A stretch of 64,000 nucleotides of DNA from Bog-257 sp963834135 (lineage in GTDB: Bacteria > Acidobacteriota > Terriglobia > Terriglobales > Acidobacteriaceae), in the NCBI GenBank assembly GCA_963834135.1, contig CAWIAN010000013.1:372001-436000 (forward strand). Direction: 5' to 3'. Both the position numbers and the translations under genes were made by a program. Below the pieces are notes generated by a model, which saw only the letters and a list, made by a program, of their open reading frames with translations, had not been told where the DNA came from and did no database searches. Below, piece by piece: positions 34,792 through 44,781 of the stretch. Numbering within the stretch: the first letter of the stretch is position 1; every line of letters starts with the position of its first letter.

Positions 34792-36135
34792 ATGAATATC
34801 AAGAAATTCGTCATCCTGTTTACGGCAGTTCTCGCTCTCACTTCTTTCGCCGCGGCGCAAAACATTACCGGCACGGTCACCAACGGCACCACCGGTAAGC
34901 CTGCGGCCGGCGATCAGGTCGAATTGCTCTCGCTGTCGCAGGGCATGCAGGTGATCGGCAATGCCAAGACCGATGCGCAGGGGCGCTTCTCGTTTCCCGC
35001 GCCCAGCGACACGCAGGCGCCGCACATGGTCCGCGCCACGCACGACGGGGTCAGCTATTTTCCCGAGGGCGGCCCGCTGATGCCGGGGAGCACCACGGCC
35101 AACCTCACCATCTACGACTCGGCGAAGAAGGTCGACGGGCTGAGCCAGACGGTCGAGGTCTATCGCTTTCAGAGCGGCGGCAAACAACTCGACGGCGTCA
35201 TACTTTATGCGCTCAGCAACAAGTCGGCGCCGCCCCGTACCGAAGCCAGCGACAAGGGCACCTTCGAAGTGGTGTTGCCGGCGGGCGCTGAGATTGAATC
35301 GGCGCAGGCTCGCGGGCCCGGTGGCCAGCCGATCGCGACCGAGACCAGCGCCGGCTCCGAGAAAGATCATTACTTCCTGACCTATCCGTTGCGGCCCGGC
35401 GAGACGCAGTTCCAGATCGCCTTCCACATGCCGTACTCAGGCGACGCCAGCTTCTCGCCCAAGCCTATGCGCGACGTGCAACACTTCGTGGTGATGACGC
35501 CGAAGAGCATGAGCTTCGAGGCGAAGAATGCGCAGTCCTTCCAGCAGATGCAGGATGCGCAGGCGACCATCATGGTGGCGACGAATGTGAAGGCGGGTCA
35601 GGATCTGAGCTTCCGCGTCGGCGGCACGGGTGACTTCCCGGCAGAGACGGCGCAGGGCGGTCAAGGCGGCCAAGCTCCGGATGCAGGTGGCGGAGCGATG
35701 GGCGGCGGCGGATCGCAAGCCGCTGCGAATGACAATCGTCCCGGAGGCGGTCTGGGCGCGCCCATCGATGCGCCCGATCCGCTGCACGACTACCGGGTCT
35801 ACATTCTGGGAGCGTTCGCGCTGGTGCTGCTGATGGGCGGCTTTTACATCGTGTCGCGATCGAATCGTCCTCAGCCGGCGATGGCCGGAGGAGGCGTGGG
35901 AGGCAAGGTCGAAGTCGATTCTCCGGAAGCGGCTGCGGCATTTGCCGACTTTGTTGAACCCGCGGCGCCGGCGCGCGACCGCAACGCGCTGCTGCTGGAA
36001 GCCATGAAGGAAGAGCTCTTCCAGTTAGAGATTGATCGCCAGCAGGGCAAGCTTACGCCTGAGGAATACACCAAAGCCAAGGCTGCGCTGGATGAAACCA
36101 TCAAGCGCGCACTGGCGAGAGGGAAGAGCAGCTAG
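34792..36135 (+). CDS. Membrane-anchored carboxypeptidase-regulatory-like domain protein of the ccm locus
   Basis: This 447-residue protein has a signal peptide (about 1-23), an N-terminal carboxypeptidase-regulatory-like beta domain (about 24-115, starting NITGTVTNGTTGKPAAGDQV), a second beta-rich region, a Gly/Gln/Ala-rich linker (about 283-322), one membrane span (about 335-358) and a cytoplasmic tail. The tail motif LFQLEIDRQQGKLTPEEYTK is very similar to that of the CcmI-like protein (NLRDLNFEYKAGKLSEQDY), so the two probably share a partner. I infer a role in cytochrome c biogenesis or heme-protein assembly from neighbours only. Confidence 0.75.
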   Translation: MNIKKFVILFTAVLALTSFAAAQNITGTVTNGTTGKPAAGDQVELLSLSQGMQVIGNAKTDAQGRFSFPAPSDTQAPHMVRATHDGVSYFPEGGPLMPGSTTANLTIYDSAKKVDGLSQTVEVYRFQSGGKQLDGVILYALSNKSAPPRTEASDKGTFEVVLPAGAEIESAQARGPGGQPIATETSAGSEKDHYFLTYPLRPGETQFQIAFHMPYSGDASFSPKPMRDVQHFVVMTPKSMSFEAKNAQSFQQMQDAQATIMVATNVKAGQDLSFRVGGTGDFPAETAQGGQGGQAPDAGGGAMGGGGSQAAANDNRPGGGLGAPIDAPDPLHDYRVYILGAFALVLLMGGFYIVSRSNRPQPAMAGGGVGGKVEVDSPEAAAAFADFVEPAAPARDRNALLLEAMKEELFQLEIDRQQGKLTPEEYTKAKAALDETIKRALARGKSS

Positions 36136-36187
36136 GCGGGACCCCCTGCCAATGGCCCAGGCTCTCCCTCTCCCGATTAGACCCCGA

Positions 36188-36595
36188 CTAGGCGATGCCC
36201 TTGGCGTTCAGGAATTGGCTGTACTGCTTGTCCATGCCGACAATGTGTTTGGCCAGCCAGTCGGTGAGGAAGTCGAGCACATCGACCGTCATGCCGATGC
36301 CGCCGGACTTGTACTTGGCCGACACTTCCTTAATCTTGTCGGTGAACCGGCGATGCTGCTCGATCTGAGCCTGCAACTGCGGATAGCCGGCGCTGCGCAT
36401 GACCGCCTCTTCTCCGGCAAAATGTTTTTCGGTGTACTGCAGCAGTTCGTTGAGAACGTTGTGCAGAACTTCCTGTCCGCGACGGGCCATCATCCCGTCG
36501 TATAGCGTATTGAGGATGCGAAATAATTCCTGGTGATCGTCGTCAAACCGCTTGACCTTTACGCTATAGGTGGAATCCCACTTGAATTGAGGCAT
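36188..36595 (-). CDS. Bacteriohemerythrin (O2-binding di-iron protein)
   Basis: This 135-residue single-domain protein has the hemerythrin four-helix pattern: ligands H21 (DDDH), H58 and E62 (HFAGEE), H81, H117 and D122 (KHIVGMD). It reversibly binds O2 or senses oxygen in the cytoplasm. Oddity: the family usually has HxxxH on the third helix, but here QIEQH carries Gln (Q77) where the first His is expected, so di-iron binding may be weakened or altered. The ATG at 36595 has AGGAG upstream; a longer start at 36619 is unlikely. It lies beside the ccm locus, convergent with it. Confidence 0.86.
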   Translation of the reverse strand: MPQFKWDSTYSVKVKRFDDDHQELFRILNTLYDGMMARRGQEVLHNVLNELLQYTEKHFAGEEAVMRSAGYPQLQAQIEQHRRFTDKIKEVSAKYKSGGIGMTVDVLDFLTDWLAKHIVGMDKQYSQFLNAKGIA

Positions 36596-36730
36596 GTCGA
36601 TATCTCCTGCTGGTTTCATCGGCGGGGCCGGGGATGTCCTTTAGGACGAGCTTTCAGCACGACCGGGTACAATCATCTGCGCCGGTCGGGCGTCCACGCC
36701 CGAACGTATTCTCTTGGTCGAGGTTTCATC

Positions 36731-37135
36731 ATGCCGTTCTGGCAGCAGGGAACACGGGCGCTTGCCCGCAGAATGCCGAAAATTATGAGCCCGGCCACCC
36801 ATGCGGTCGCCGATTACGCGGTTGCTGGAATCTTCTTGCTCGCTGCTGGGTGGTTCTGGAAGCGTAACCGGCGCGCAGCCGTAGGATCTCTGGTCTGCGG
36901 CGGCGCGAAGTTGGCTAACGCTCTGATCACGGATTATCCGGGAGGGGCGGCTCCTGTTCTGAGCTATCGAACGCATGGGCGGGCCGATGCGGTCATCGCC
37001 GGCATTACCGCGTCAACACCGCAGCTGATGGGATTCTCCGATGAGCCGGAAGCCCGGCTGTTCAGCGCGCAGGCGCTGGCGGAAACGCTGATTACCGGCA
37101 TGACGGATTACGGATGTTACGAGGACGAGGAGTAG
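36731..37135 (+). CDS. Small membrane protein of unknown function
   Basis: This 134-residue protein has one or two hydrophobic stretches (about 27-45 and a weaker second) and a soluble tail with LMGFSDEPEARLFSAQALAE ending in an acidic run YEDEE. TATA-like TACAAT at about 36666 is a possible promoter. I do not recognise the family; related sequences would be needed to judge its role. It is divergent from the hemerythrin gene. Confidence 0.6.
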   Translation: MPFWQQGTRALARRMPKIMSPATHAVADYAVAGIFLLAAGWFWKRNRRAAVGSLVCGGAKLANALITDYPGGAAPVLSYRTHGRADAVIAGITASTPQLMGFSDEPEARLFSAQALAETLITGMTDYGCYEDEE

Positions 37136-37162
37136 CAATCAGCAATCAGTCAAATCTCTGAT

Positions 37163-37556
37163 TGTCATCCTGAGCGGAGTCGAAGGACCGCTATACCTCC
37201 ATCACACCTTCCCAGTTCATTCGTCACTGCTCGATTCACTGAGGGTTGTCATCCTGAGCGAGGACTTCAGTCCGAGTCGAAGGACCCCTTTCCCAGAGAA
37301 GAAGAACCCGCAGGGGCAGGATCTGAGCCAAAGGTGGGAAGAGATGCGGCTGCGGACTAGGCCGGTGGAAGCATCCGGCCAGCCATAGCGGTCCTTCGAC
37401 TCCGCGTCCGCCCGATCCGCAACTACGGCGGATCGGAAAGGCAAGGCGCGGACGCTGCGCTCAGGATGACAACCGTTTTTAGGCGGATTCCTCTCCCCGT
37501 TCGTCATCCTGAGCGAAGTGAGGCGTCAGCCGAACGCAGTCGAAGGACCGCTATAG
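37163..37556. repeat. Cluster of four family A repeats, both orientations
   Basis: Copies at about 37163-37196 (+), 37248-37287 (+), 37385-37470 (-) and 37503-37556 (+) all show GTCATCCTGAGCG or its complement and GTCGAAGGACC or its complement, with variable hairpin centres such as GATCCGC/GCGGATC. No gene lies between 37136 and 37689. A further TGAA hairpin and GTCTCGC/GCGAGAC palindrome follow at 37590-37640. Confidence 0.82.
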
Positions 37557-37689
37557 CCGGTTTGCCGCCACCTCCTTAGAAGATCATGCCCAGGGCTGAA
37601 GCGCTGGGCTAAGCTCTTCCGTCTCGCTTCGCGAGACTTGGTTCTTCGTGCACCTACTTCGCAGCGTCTCTGCGGTGCCACGCGCTACA

Positions 37690-38182
37690 ATGAAAACCAT
37701 GCTGGCGGCTTCGTTACATACCGCTTGGGAGGCGCGTCGCGGCGAATTTCTGATCACCACCGATCCCGCGCGGCTCGACCTCGATGCGGTCTACGGCTAC
37801 CTCTCCCGCGCATACTGGTGTGAAGGAATCCCGCGCCAGACGGTCGAGCGCGCCATGCGGCAGTCGCTGTGCTTCAGCCTGTTTGAGGGCGAACAACAGA
37901 TTGGACTGGTGCGCGTCGTCACCGACTACACCACCTTCGCTTACCTCTGCGATGTGTATGTGATGGAGTCGCACCAGGGCCGCGGCCTGGGAAGCTGGAT
38001 GATGCAGTGCGTTATGCAGCATCCCGAGTTGCAGGGTCTGCGGCGCTGGCATCTCACTACTCGCGACGCACATGCGCTCTACAGCAAGGTTGGGTTCGTG
38101 CCGTTGAGCAAACCCGAGCGCCACATGGAGCTGTTCACGCCCGACATATATAAGGTTCAAAATTCAGACGAGGGACGAAATC

Positions 38183-38190
<8 letters not shown>
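37690..38190 (+). CDS. GNAT-family N-acetyltransferase
   Basis: This 166-residue cytoplasmic enzyme has the GNAT acetyl-CoA motif VMESHQGRGLGSWMMQ near residues 95-112 and the C-terminal ALYSKVGFVPL strand. It transfers an acetyl group to an unknown amine. The stop codon overlaps the start of glyA by eight bases, so the two genes are translationally coupled, which hints at a substrate linked to amino-acid metabolism. ATG 37690 is used; ATG 37699 is possible and would lie seven bases after TACAAT, a leaderless arrangement. Confidence 0.85.
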
Positions 38191-39472
<1,282 letters not shown>

Positions 39473-39489
39473 AGTTTATTGCTCACGAA

Positions 39490-39520
39490 AGGGCGCAGCT
39501 GCGGCTGCGCTCTTTTATTT
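39490..39520 (+). terminator. Intrinsic terminator after glyA
   Basis: A 10-base-pair stem (39490-39499 with 39504-39513, one G-T) with a TGCG loop is followed by TTTTATTT. Confidence 0.9.
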
Positions 39521-39581
39521 GCGCCTCGAGTTCGCAGCCCCGCTCCGTGTGCGGTGAGAGAGGACAACGTATGACGAGTGT

Positions 39582-39632
39582 AGCGGTCCGTCGACTCCGT
39601 TCGGCTGGCGCCTCACTTCGCTCAGGATGACA
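39582..39632 (-). repeat. Repeat family A copy, reverse orientation
   Basis: AGCGGTCCGTCGACTCCG at one end and TCGCTCAGGATGAC at the other, with GGCTGGCGCC inside. It lies between glyA and the GT4 gene. Confidence 0.8.
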
Positions 39633-39681
39633 ACCCTTCATGGGGATTAGGGCGAGATTGGAACGTGCGTTTGCGCAGCCT

Positions 39682-39690
39682 TGTTACACT
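39682..39690 (+). promoter_or_regulatory. Extended -10 promoter, leaderless arrangement
   Basis: TGTTACACT lies five bases before the TTG start of the GT4 gene, and no ribosome-binding site is present. Transcription would begin at or next to the start codon. Confidence 0.45.
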
Positions 39691-39695
39691 AGCCT

Positions 39696-40847
39696 TTGCG
39701 CGTCGCCATCGACATTCGCCGCATTACCGAGTTTGGCGTGGGGACTTACACTCGCAACGCCATCCGCACGCTGGCGCGTCTCGATCACGACAACGAGTAC
39801 TTCCTCATCGGCATTCCTGACAACCTGGGGCCGCGCGGCAAAATGGGCGACATCGGTCCTTTGCCGCCCAACTTCATTACCGTGCCCGGCCAGCCCAACG
39901 AGTTCTCGGTCGCGAGCTACCTCGAACTCCATCGCATTCTGAAGGACAATCGCTGCGACCTGCTGCATGTGCCCCATCTGTTCTGGAAGCCGCAGGGCAT
40001 TCCCTGTCCCTATGTCGTCACGGTGCACGACCTGCTGGACCACATGTATCGGGTGAACAGCCAGTCGTCGCTGAAGCGCTCGTTGCACTTCCAGTTCACC
40101 AAGCGGGTGCTGCAGCACGCAGCACGAATCTTTGCGGTCTCGAATTTTTCCAAGGCCGACACGGTGCGGCTGTTCAACGTCGCGCCAAAGAAGATCGAGG
40201 TCATCTACAACGCCATCGACGACCGCTTCCGCCAGGGCCACGCCAGCGCGGCGGAACGCGAGTTCATCGCCGAGCGCTATCAGGTGAACTGCCCCTTCCT
40301 GCTCTATGCCGGACGCATCAGCCCGCACAAAAACGTTGTCCGCATCATCGAGGCCTTCGCCGCCCTGAAGAACGAGCTGAACAAAGAAGGCCTGTATGAA
40401 GATCTGAAGCTCATCATCATTGGCGATGAGGTTTCGCGGCATCCCGACCTGCGCCGCGCCTGTATCAAGGGCGCCGTGCAGAACGACGTGCGCTTCCTTG
40501 GCTTTGTGCCTATCGACGTGCTGCGAATCTTTTACGATCAGGCAAAAATCTTCGTCTTCCCGTCACTCTACGAGGGTTTCGGACTGCCACCACTGGAAGC
40601 AATGGCCCACGCAACCCCCGTCGTCACCAGCAACACGTCGTCGGTGCCTGAGGTGGTTGGCAACGCCGCTGTCATGGTGAATCCCGAGAACGTTTTCGAG
40701 ATCATGAAGGCGCTGCATCGCGTGCTGATCGACCCATCCTTGCGAGAGAGGCTGAAGACGCGAGGACTGGAGCAGGCCGGCAGGTTCTCGTGGGATGCCA
40801 GCGTCCAGCGGATGCTTGAGATCTACAAGGAAGTTGCCCACGCCTGA
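39696..40847 (+). CDS. Glycosyltransferase family 4
   Basis: This 383-residue GT-B enzyme transfers a sugar from a nucleotide donor, probably into a surface polysaccharide or glycolipid at the inner membrane face. The N-terminal half opens MRVAIDIRRITEFGVGTYTR, and the donor-binding half has YAGRISPHKNV and the family's EGFGLPPLEAMAHATPVV motif. The start is TTG at 39696 because MRVAID is the standard family N-terminus. No other glycan genes are adjacent. The promoter lies just upstream, leaving no leader. Confidence 0.92.
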   Translation: MRVAIDIRRITEFGVGTYTRNAIRTLARLDHDNEYFLIGIPDNLGPRGKMGDIGPLPPNFITVPGQPNEFSVASYLELHRILKDNRCDLLHVPHLFWKPQGIPCPYVVTVHDLLDHMYRVNSQSSLKRSLHFQFTKRVLQHAARIFAVSNFSKADTVRLFNVAPKKIEVIYNAIDDRFRQGHASAAEREFIAERYQVNCPFLLYAGRISPHKNVVRIIEAFAALKNELNKEGLYEDLKLIIIGDEVSRHPDLRRACIKGAVQNDVRFLGFVPIDVLRIFYDQAKIFVFPSLYEGFGLPPLEAMAHATPVVTSNTSSVPEVVGNAAVMVNPENVFEIMKALHRVLIDPSLRERLKTRGLEQAGRFSWDASVQRMLEIYKEVAHA

Positions 40848-40876
40848 CCCGCAGCCAATAGTTTCACCACATGAAT

Positions 40877-40959
40877 TGTCATTACGAAGCGGAGCGAGGT
40901 ACCTGCTTTCTTCCGCTACGGCCCAACAGCAGATCCTCGCTGCGCTCGTGATGAGAATC
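40877..40959. repeat. Repeat family C copy 1
   Basis: An imperfect inverted repeat with ends GTCATTACGAAGCGGAGCGA and GCTGCGCTCGTGATGA and an inner CAGCAGATCCTCGC. Two more copies lie at 54851-54941 and 60603-60708. Confidence 0.75.
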
Positions 40960-41131
40960 TTGTCTAAGGCGAAAGATTTTCCAGCCACCGAGTCATTTCA
41001 GAACAGCTGAATAAGCCGCACAAACCTGCAAATCGTTTCTGCTGAAAGCGGCGCACCCCGGACATCAGTTGGCCTTCGGCGTGCTTCTAAGAAAAGAGCC
41101 GCGGGTTTAAACCGTCGGGCCGAGTCGAGTG

Positions 41132-41917
41132 ATGCAGCTGATATCTCCCATAACGCGGCTGGTTTTACTTGCGGTCAGCAGTCTGCTCGCCTTGCCGCTA
41201 CTCTGCTGGTCGCAGACCGCGAATCTTCGGCTCGATCAGATTCTCAATCGGGTGCAACAAGCTCGGACGTCGGAACAGAATCGCATCATCCCCTACACCG
41301 TCACGCGCGAATATGAGTTGAAGGCCGAGGGAGCGGCGAAAGCCAATTCCAACGTGGTTGCCCAGGTCAACTTTGTGCCTCCCGCCCAAAAAGATTACAT
41401 GATCGTTAAAGCTGAGGGCAGCGATCGCGGTACGGGCATCGTTCGCAAGGTGCTGGATCACGAGACCAGTATGGCGACGCAAAGCGACGGGCATGAACTC
41501 ACCCCGGCAAATTATGACTTTGCGCTGCTGGGCCGCGAAACGGTCGACGGGCATGAGTGTTATGTGCTCGGCCTTTCGCCCAAGCGTGAAGCGGTAGAGT
41601 TGGTGCGCGGCAAAGCCTGGGTCGATGCCAGCAGCTTTGACATTCGACGCATTGCGGGCGAAACCGCAAAGACTCCTTCCTTCTGGATCAAGAAACTGAA
41701 CGTCACTTTGAACTACGGCGAAGTGAACGGAATCTGGGTACAGACCTCGACACAGGCCATCGCTGACGTTCGCGTTGCCGGGCCGCATGTGCTGACCTCA
41801 CGTGAACTCGACGTACAGAGAGCGACCTTCAGCGCGAGGACTCAGGCTCCCGCCTCGGTTCGCACAAAGCGCTCGCGCCGCGATGTGGCCGACGTAGCCA
41901 CCTGGGTACCACGCTAA
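41132..41917 (+). CDS. Secreted LolA-like/outer-membrane lipoprotein-sorting-type protein
   Basis: This protein of 261 residues has a signal peptide (about 1-29, ending WSQTA) and a beta-rich domain recalling LolA-like proteins: YTVTREYELK, HECYVLGLSPKREAVELVRG and KAWVDASSFDIRRIAG. The last is typical of the half-open barrel that carries lipids. Fold is inferred; a direct role in lipoprotein sorting is not shown. The ATG at 41132 follows a GTG at 41129, either of which may be the start. Rich in basic residues at the C-terminus. It stands alone upstream of rnpB. Confidence 0.7.
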   Translation: MQLISPITRLVLLAVSSLLALPLLCWSQTANLRLDQILNRVQQARTSEQNRIIPYTVTREYELKAEGAAKANSNVVAQVNFVPPAQKDYMIVKAEGSDRGTGIVRKVLDHETSMATQSDGHELTPANYDFALLGRETVDGHECYVLGLSPKREAVELVRGKAWVDASSFDIRRIAGETAKTPSFWIKKLNVTLNYGEVNGIWVQTSTQAIADVRVAGPHVLTSRELDVQRATFSARTQAPASVRTKRSRRDVADVATWVPR

Positions 41918-42060
41918 CGGCGCCAAAATGGATGGTTGGCTTTCTTCCACGGCGTTAGACTTCCTGCGCAGTAGTGTCCCGATAAGATCGCAATTGAAGA
42001 CGGCAAGGCGTCGAGAAAATCGGAGGCGCTGAACCGGTGGCGAAAGATGGCTGTATTTTA

Positions 42061-42487
42061 GCTGCCGGGCCTGTAAGCCGAATTTTGTATGCCGCTCTTT
42101 CTTCCCACTACCACATTGTGAGAACAAAGAGCGGCATGACGGTCATTCCTCTGGGCCGCACATTACTGTGCGGCTCTAGCGACCTACCCGGAAGTTGTGG
42201 CGCATCGAGCCGACACGCACACGCGCCGAAGCGCGCGATCCTCCCCTATTTGGTCTTGCTCCGTGTGGGGTTTGCCCTGCCACCGCCATTACTGACGGCG
42301 CGGTGCGCTCTTACCGCACCTTTTCACCCTTACCCGCAACCGAGGTCACGGGCGGTATATTCTCTGTGGCACTTTCCGTAAACGGCCCTTGACGGCCGCC
42401 CCCCGGACGTTATCCGGCACACCGCTCTGTGGAGTTCGGACTTTCCTCTGCAAGCTTGCGCCCACAGCGACCGTCCGGCCCAGCAGC
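42061..42487 (-). ncRNA. rnpB: RNase P RNA (bacterial type A)
   Basis: Read on the minus strand, the ends pair as P1 (GCTGCTGGGCC with GGCCCGGCAGC). Conserved blocks follow in order: GCAGAGGAAAGTCCGAACTCC near the 5' end (in two parts), CGGGTAAGGGTGAAAAGGTG, CTTCCGGGTAGGTCGC and ACAAAATTCGGCTTAC before the 3' end. These are the universal RNase P core elements. Length of about 427 bases fits. It cleaves tRNA 5' leaders. A plus-strand open frame across it is not coding. Confidence 0.95.
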
Positions 42488-42615
42488 TAACTCGATAATT
42501 ATAGATGGTGTGACTGGGGTGCGGCTGATTCGTCTCGCGGTGTCCTGCGTTTTTCGCGGGCTAATCACAACGTCATCTTAACTCTAGTGTTCGCTTCACA
42601 GCGTGTCTGACTAAA

Positions 42616-42704
42616 TCCCGTCCCGTCACGCGGGACGACTCAGCTTAGCCCAGGACGAAGTCCTGGGTAGGATACCCATTTGATAACGAGTCCCGGCACG
42701 GACG
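42616..42704 (+). repeat. Repeat family B copy 2
   Basis: Three hairpins in order: GTCCCG(tca)CGGGAC, CCCAGGAC(gaa)GTCCTGGG and GTCCCGGCACGGAC. It ends 14 bases from the end of the GMC oxidoreductase gene. Confidence 0.85.
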
Positions 42705-42718
42705 ACAGGTTTCGCGAC

Positions 42719-44545
42719 TCATCCACCCAGCCAGCCCGCCAAAATATCTCCTGCGCGATCGGCCACGGACATGATCGTTCCCACCGGATGTGCCGGAACA
42801 ATCGTCGGTATCAACGACGCGTCTACCACCGCGACATTCGCCGTTCCGCGCACGATCAACGTTGACGGATCCACTCCGCCCGCGCCTTCGCTGAGCGCCA
42901 CTGTTCCCCCGAAATGGTTGATGATCAGCCGATTGAAATACACGCCGTCCACCGGCGAAGGCCCGGTGACGTAGGTGCGGATGTCGTCGAGCGAATTCGG
43001 GTTCAGGTTGGGATGACTCGCGCTGCCCGGCCCAAACACAATCTTCAGCGCGGGCTCCTTGGCGAGCAGCTGGATCATGTTGAATACCGCCTGCGTCATG
43101 AACGTTGTGTCGGTGTTCCCGTCGGGGGTATCGGGTAAATAGATAGTGGGATAGTTGACGTTGCCGCTGGGATCGATCGATATCACCCCTCGCGCCTTCG
43201 GATTCAGCATCATCAGGTAAGCGGTGAAAGCGCGCGGTCCCCAATACGGCCCTCCGGGCGTGCCCAATCCATTCGGGTTCAGAAAGATCTCGACGTTGGG
43301 AATATCGCCGCCCAGCGCGTAATTCAAAATCGATACCGGCTGATACTGGGCGTAAGGCCCGCGGCCTCCGTCGAGATAGTTCTGAATGTCGGCCGCGTTG
43401 GTATCGTAGTCGCCGTAGTTGTAAGTCGTGTACGGCACGCTGCCGTTGTACTCGTAGGTAACGCTCGACATCACATGGTCGTAAATGCCAACGCCGACCA
43501 TCGGATTGTCGATGGCAAACGCCGCGGGCGACTGGCCGGGAAAAATCTCCGATTCGCGGCCGCGAGGACCGACTCCGCTTACCAGCAGCAGCTTGGGCGT
43601 GATGAGCGCTCCCGCGGCCATCACCAGCAGGCCGCCCGCGTTCAAGCGAACCGTGCTGGCCGTGCCCGTCTGCGACTGATCGAGCCCGGCGCGCTGATTG
43701 AAATGAACAGCGACGGCTTCACCGTTATCGTTGAAATCAATCTTCGTGACCTTGCTGCAAGACAGGATTTCCAGGTTCGAAACCGGCGTACCGCCAGGAG
43801 CCACGTCAGCGAAATAACCGGTGATAGGGCCGACGCGCTGGCCTCCAGCGGCAGCTACATAAGGGCGGCTGTAAACTCCCGAGGCGTCAAAGGGGATGCT
43901 GGTATCGCCTTCCACCCACCCGTTCGCGGCGTACAGAGGATGCACGACGTCCGCCGGCCCGGTAAGTTGCGGAAGCCCGTCGGTCGATGGCGTGTTGGTC
44001 ACCGGAACTCGCGCGCGGACGCGGTCGAAGTACGGGCTCATGTCGGACCAGTGCCATCCCGCAGGCCAGCTGCGATCGAACACCTGCGTCGGGTTCGTCT
44101 GAAAGAGCATGCCGTTGACCATGCTGTTGCCGCCCAGACCGATGGCCTGGTACGTGAAGAGCGTTTCGGTAAGCTGGTAGGGCACTCCCGGCGCCACGTG
44201 GGCGATCTGCGAGTACTGGCCGGGGACGTCGAAGATGGTCAGGTCGTTGCGTCCGGCGGGCAGCCAGGGCGGCCGGTCGACGCCGCCCATCGCTGCCGAC
44301 AGCGGGCCGCCGGCATCGATGATCAGGATGCGCTTGCTTCCACCACTGGCCAGCCGCAACTTGGATGCAACAATCGATCCCGCCGTGCCGCCGCCCACGA
44401 TGATCGCGTCGTAGCTGTCGAGCGGCGGATTGACGTAGTTGCTTCCGCCACAAGCCAACAACCCCGCTAAAGGTGAGGCCGCAGCCAGCGTAAGACCGGC
44501 TTGCGCGGCTTGACGGCAGAATTCGCGACGCGTGACAGGCGACAA
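42719..44545 (-). CDS. GMC-family FAD oxidoreductase with Tat signal and lipobox
   Basis: This flavoenzyme of about 608 residues carries the GMC dinucleotide fold: YDAIIVGGGTAGSIVASKL near residue 45, IDAGGPL, GLGGNSMVNGM, and C-terminal VVDASLIPTIVPAHPVGT with the catalytic His region (NHFGGT and AHPVGT). GMC enzymes oxidise alcohols, sugars or sterols. Starting at TTG 44545 (GAGG five bases upstream) gives a Tat signal with TRREFCRQ and a lipobox LLACGG (C32), so it is probably exported folded and lipid-anchored. An ATG at 44605 would bury the Tat motif deeper. It is flanked on both sides by family-B repeats in direct orientation. Confidence 0.88.
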   Translation of the reverse strand: MSPVTRREFCRQAAQAGLTLAAASPLAGLLACGGSNYVNPPLDSYDAIIVGGGTAGSIVASKLRLASGGSKRILIIDAGGPLSAAMGGVDRPPWLPAGRNDLTIFDVPGQYSQIAHVAPGVPYQLTETLFTYQAIGLGGNSMVNGMLFQTNPTQVFDRSWPAGWHWSDMSPYFDRVRARVPVTNTPSTDGLPQLTGPADVVHPLYAANGWVEGDTSIPFDASGVYSRPYVAAAGGQRVGPITGYFADVAPGGTPVSNLEILSCSKVTKIDFNDNGEAVAVHFNQRAGLDQSQTGTASTVRLNAGGLLVMAAGALITPKLLLVSGVGPRGRESEIFPGQSPAAFAIDNPMVGVGIYDHVMSSVTYEYNGSVPYTTYNYGDYDTNAADIQNYLDGGRGPYAQYQPVSILNYALGGDIPNVEIFLNPNGLGTPGGPYWGPRAFTAYLMMLNPKARGVISIDPSGNVNYPTIYLPDTPDGNTDTTFMTQAVFNMIQLLAKEPALKIVFGPGSASHPNLNPNSLDDIRTYVTGPSPVDGVYFNRLIINHFGGTVALSEGAGGVDPSTLIVRGTANVAVVDASLIPTIVPAHPVGTIMSVADRAGDILAGWLGG

Positions 44546-44675
44546 GAGAACCTCGCAACATGCGAAAAAGCGTCCGGCTGGAGCAGAGGAGTTGCCGGCC
44601 CGCAATCATGGATTGTTTGGGTCTGCGGGAGTATGCACCGCGCTCGGAGCCGAACGCAAGGCAATTCGCTCAAGC

Positions 44676-44766
44676 TCCCGTCCCGCATTGCGGGACGACT
44701 CAGCTCAACCCAGGACGCAGTCCTGGGTACGGTTCCCTTGAGGGCTTTCAAGTCCCGGCAGGGACG
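44676..44766 (+). repeat. Repeat family B copy 3
   Basis: Same three hairpins and orientation as 42616-42704, on the other side of the GMC gene: GTCCCGC/GCGGGAC, CCCAGGAC/GTCCTGGG and GTCCCGGCAGGGAC. Confidence 0.85.
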
Positions 44767-44781
44767 GCCGAAAGCTCGTGT

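Noticed and set aside
37163..37556. CRISPR array in the repeat-rich 37 kb region
   Set aside because: Repeats differ in orientation and length, lack unique spacers of constant size, and no cas genes are present.
42037..42381. Open reading frames across 42037-42392 on the plus strand
   Set aside because: They lie on the opposite strand of RNase P RNA and are not protein-like.
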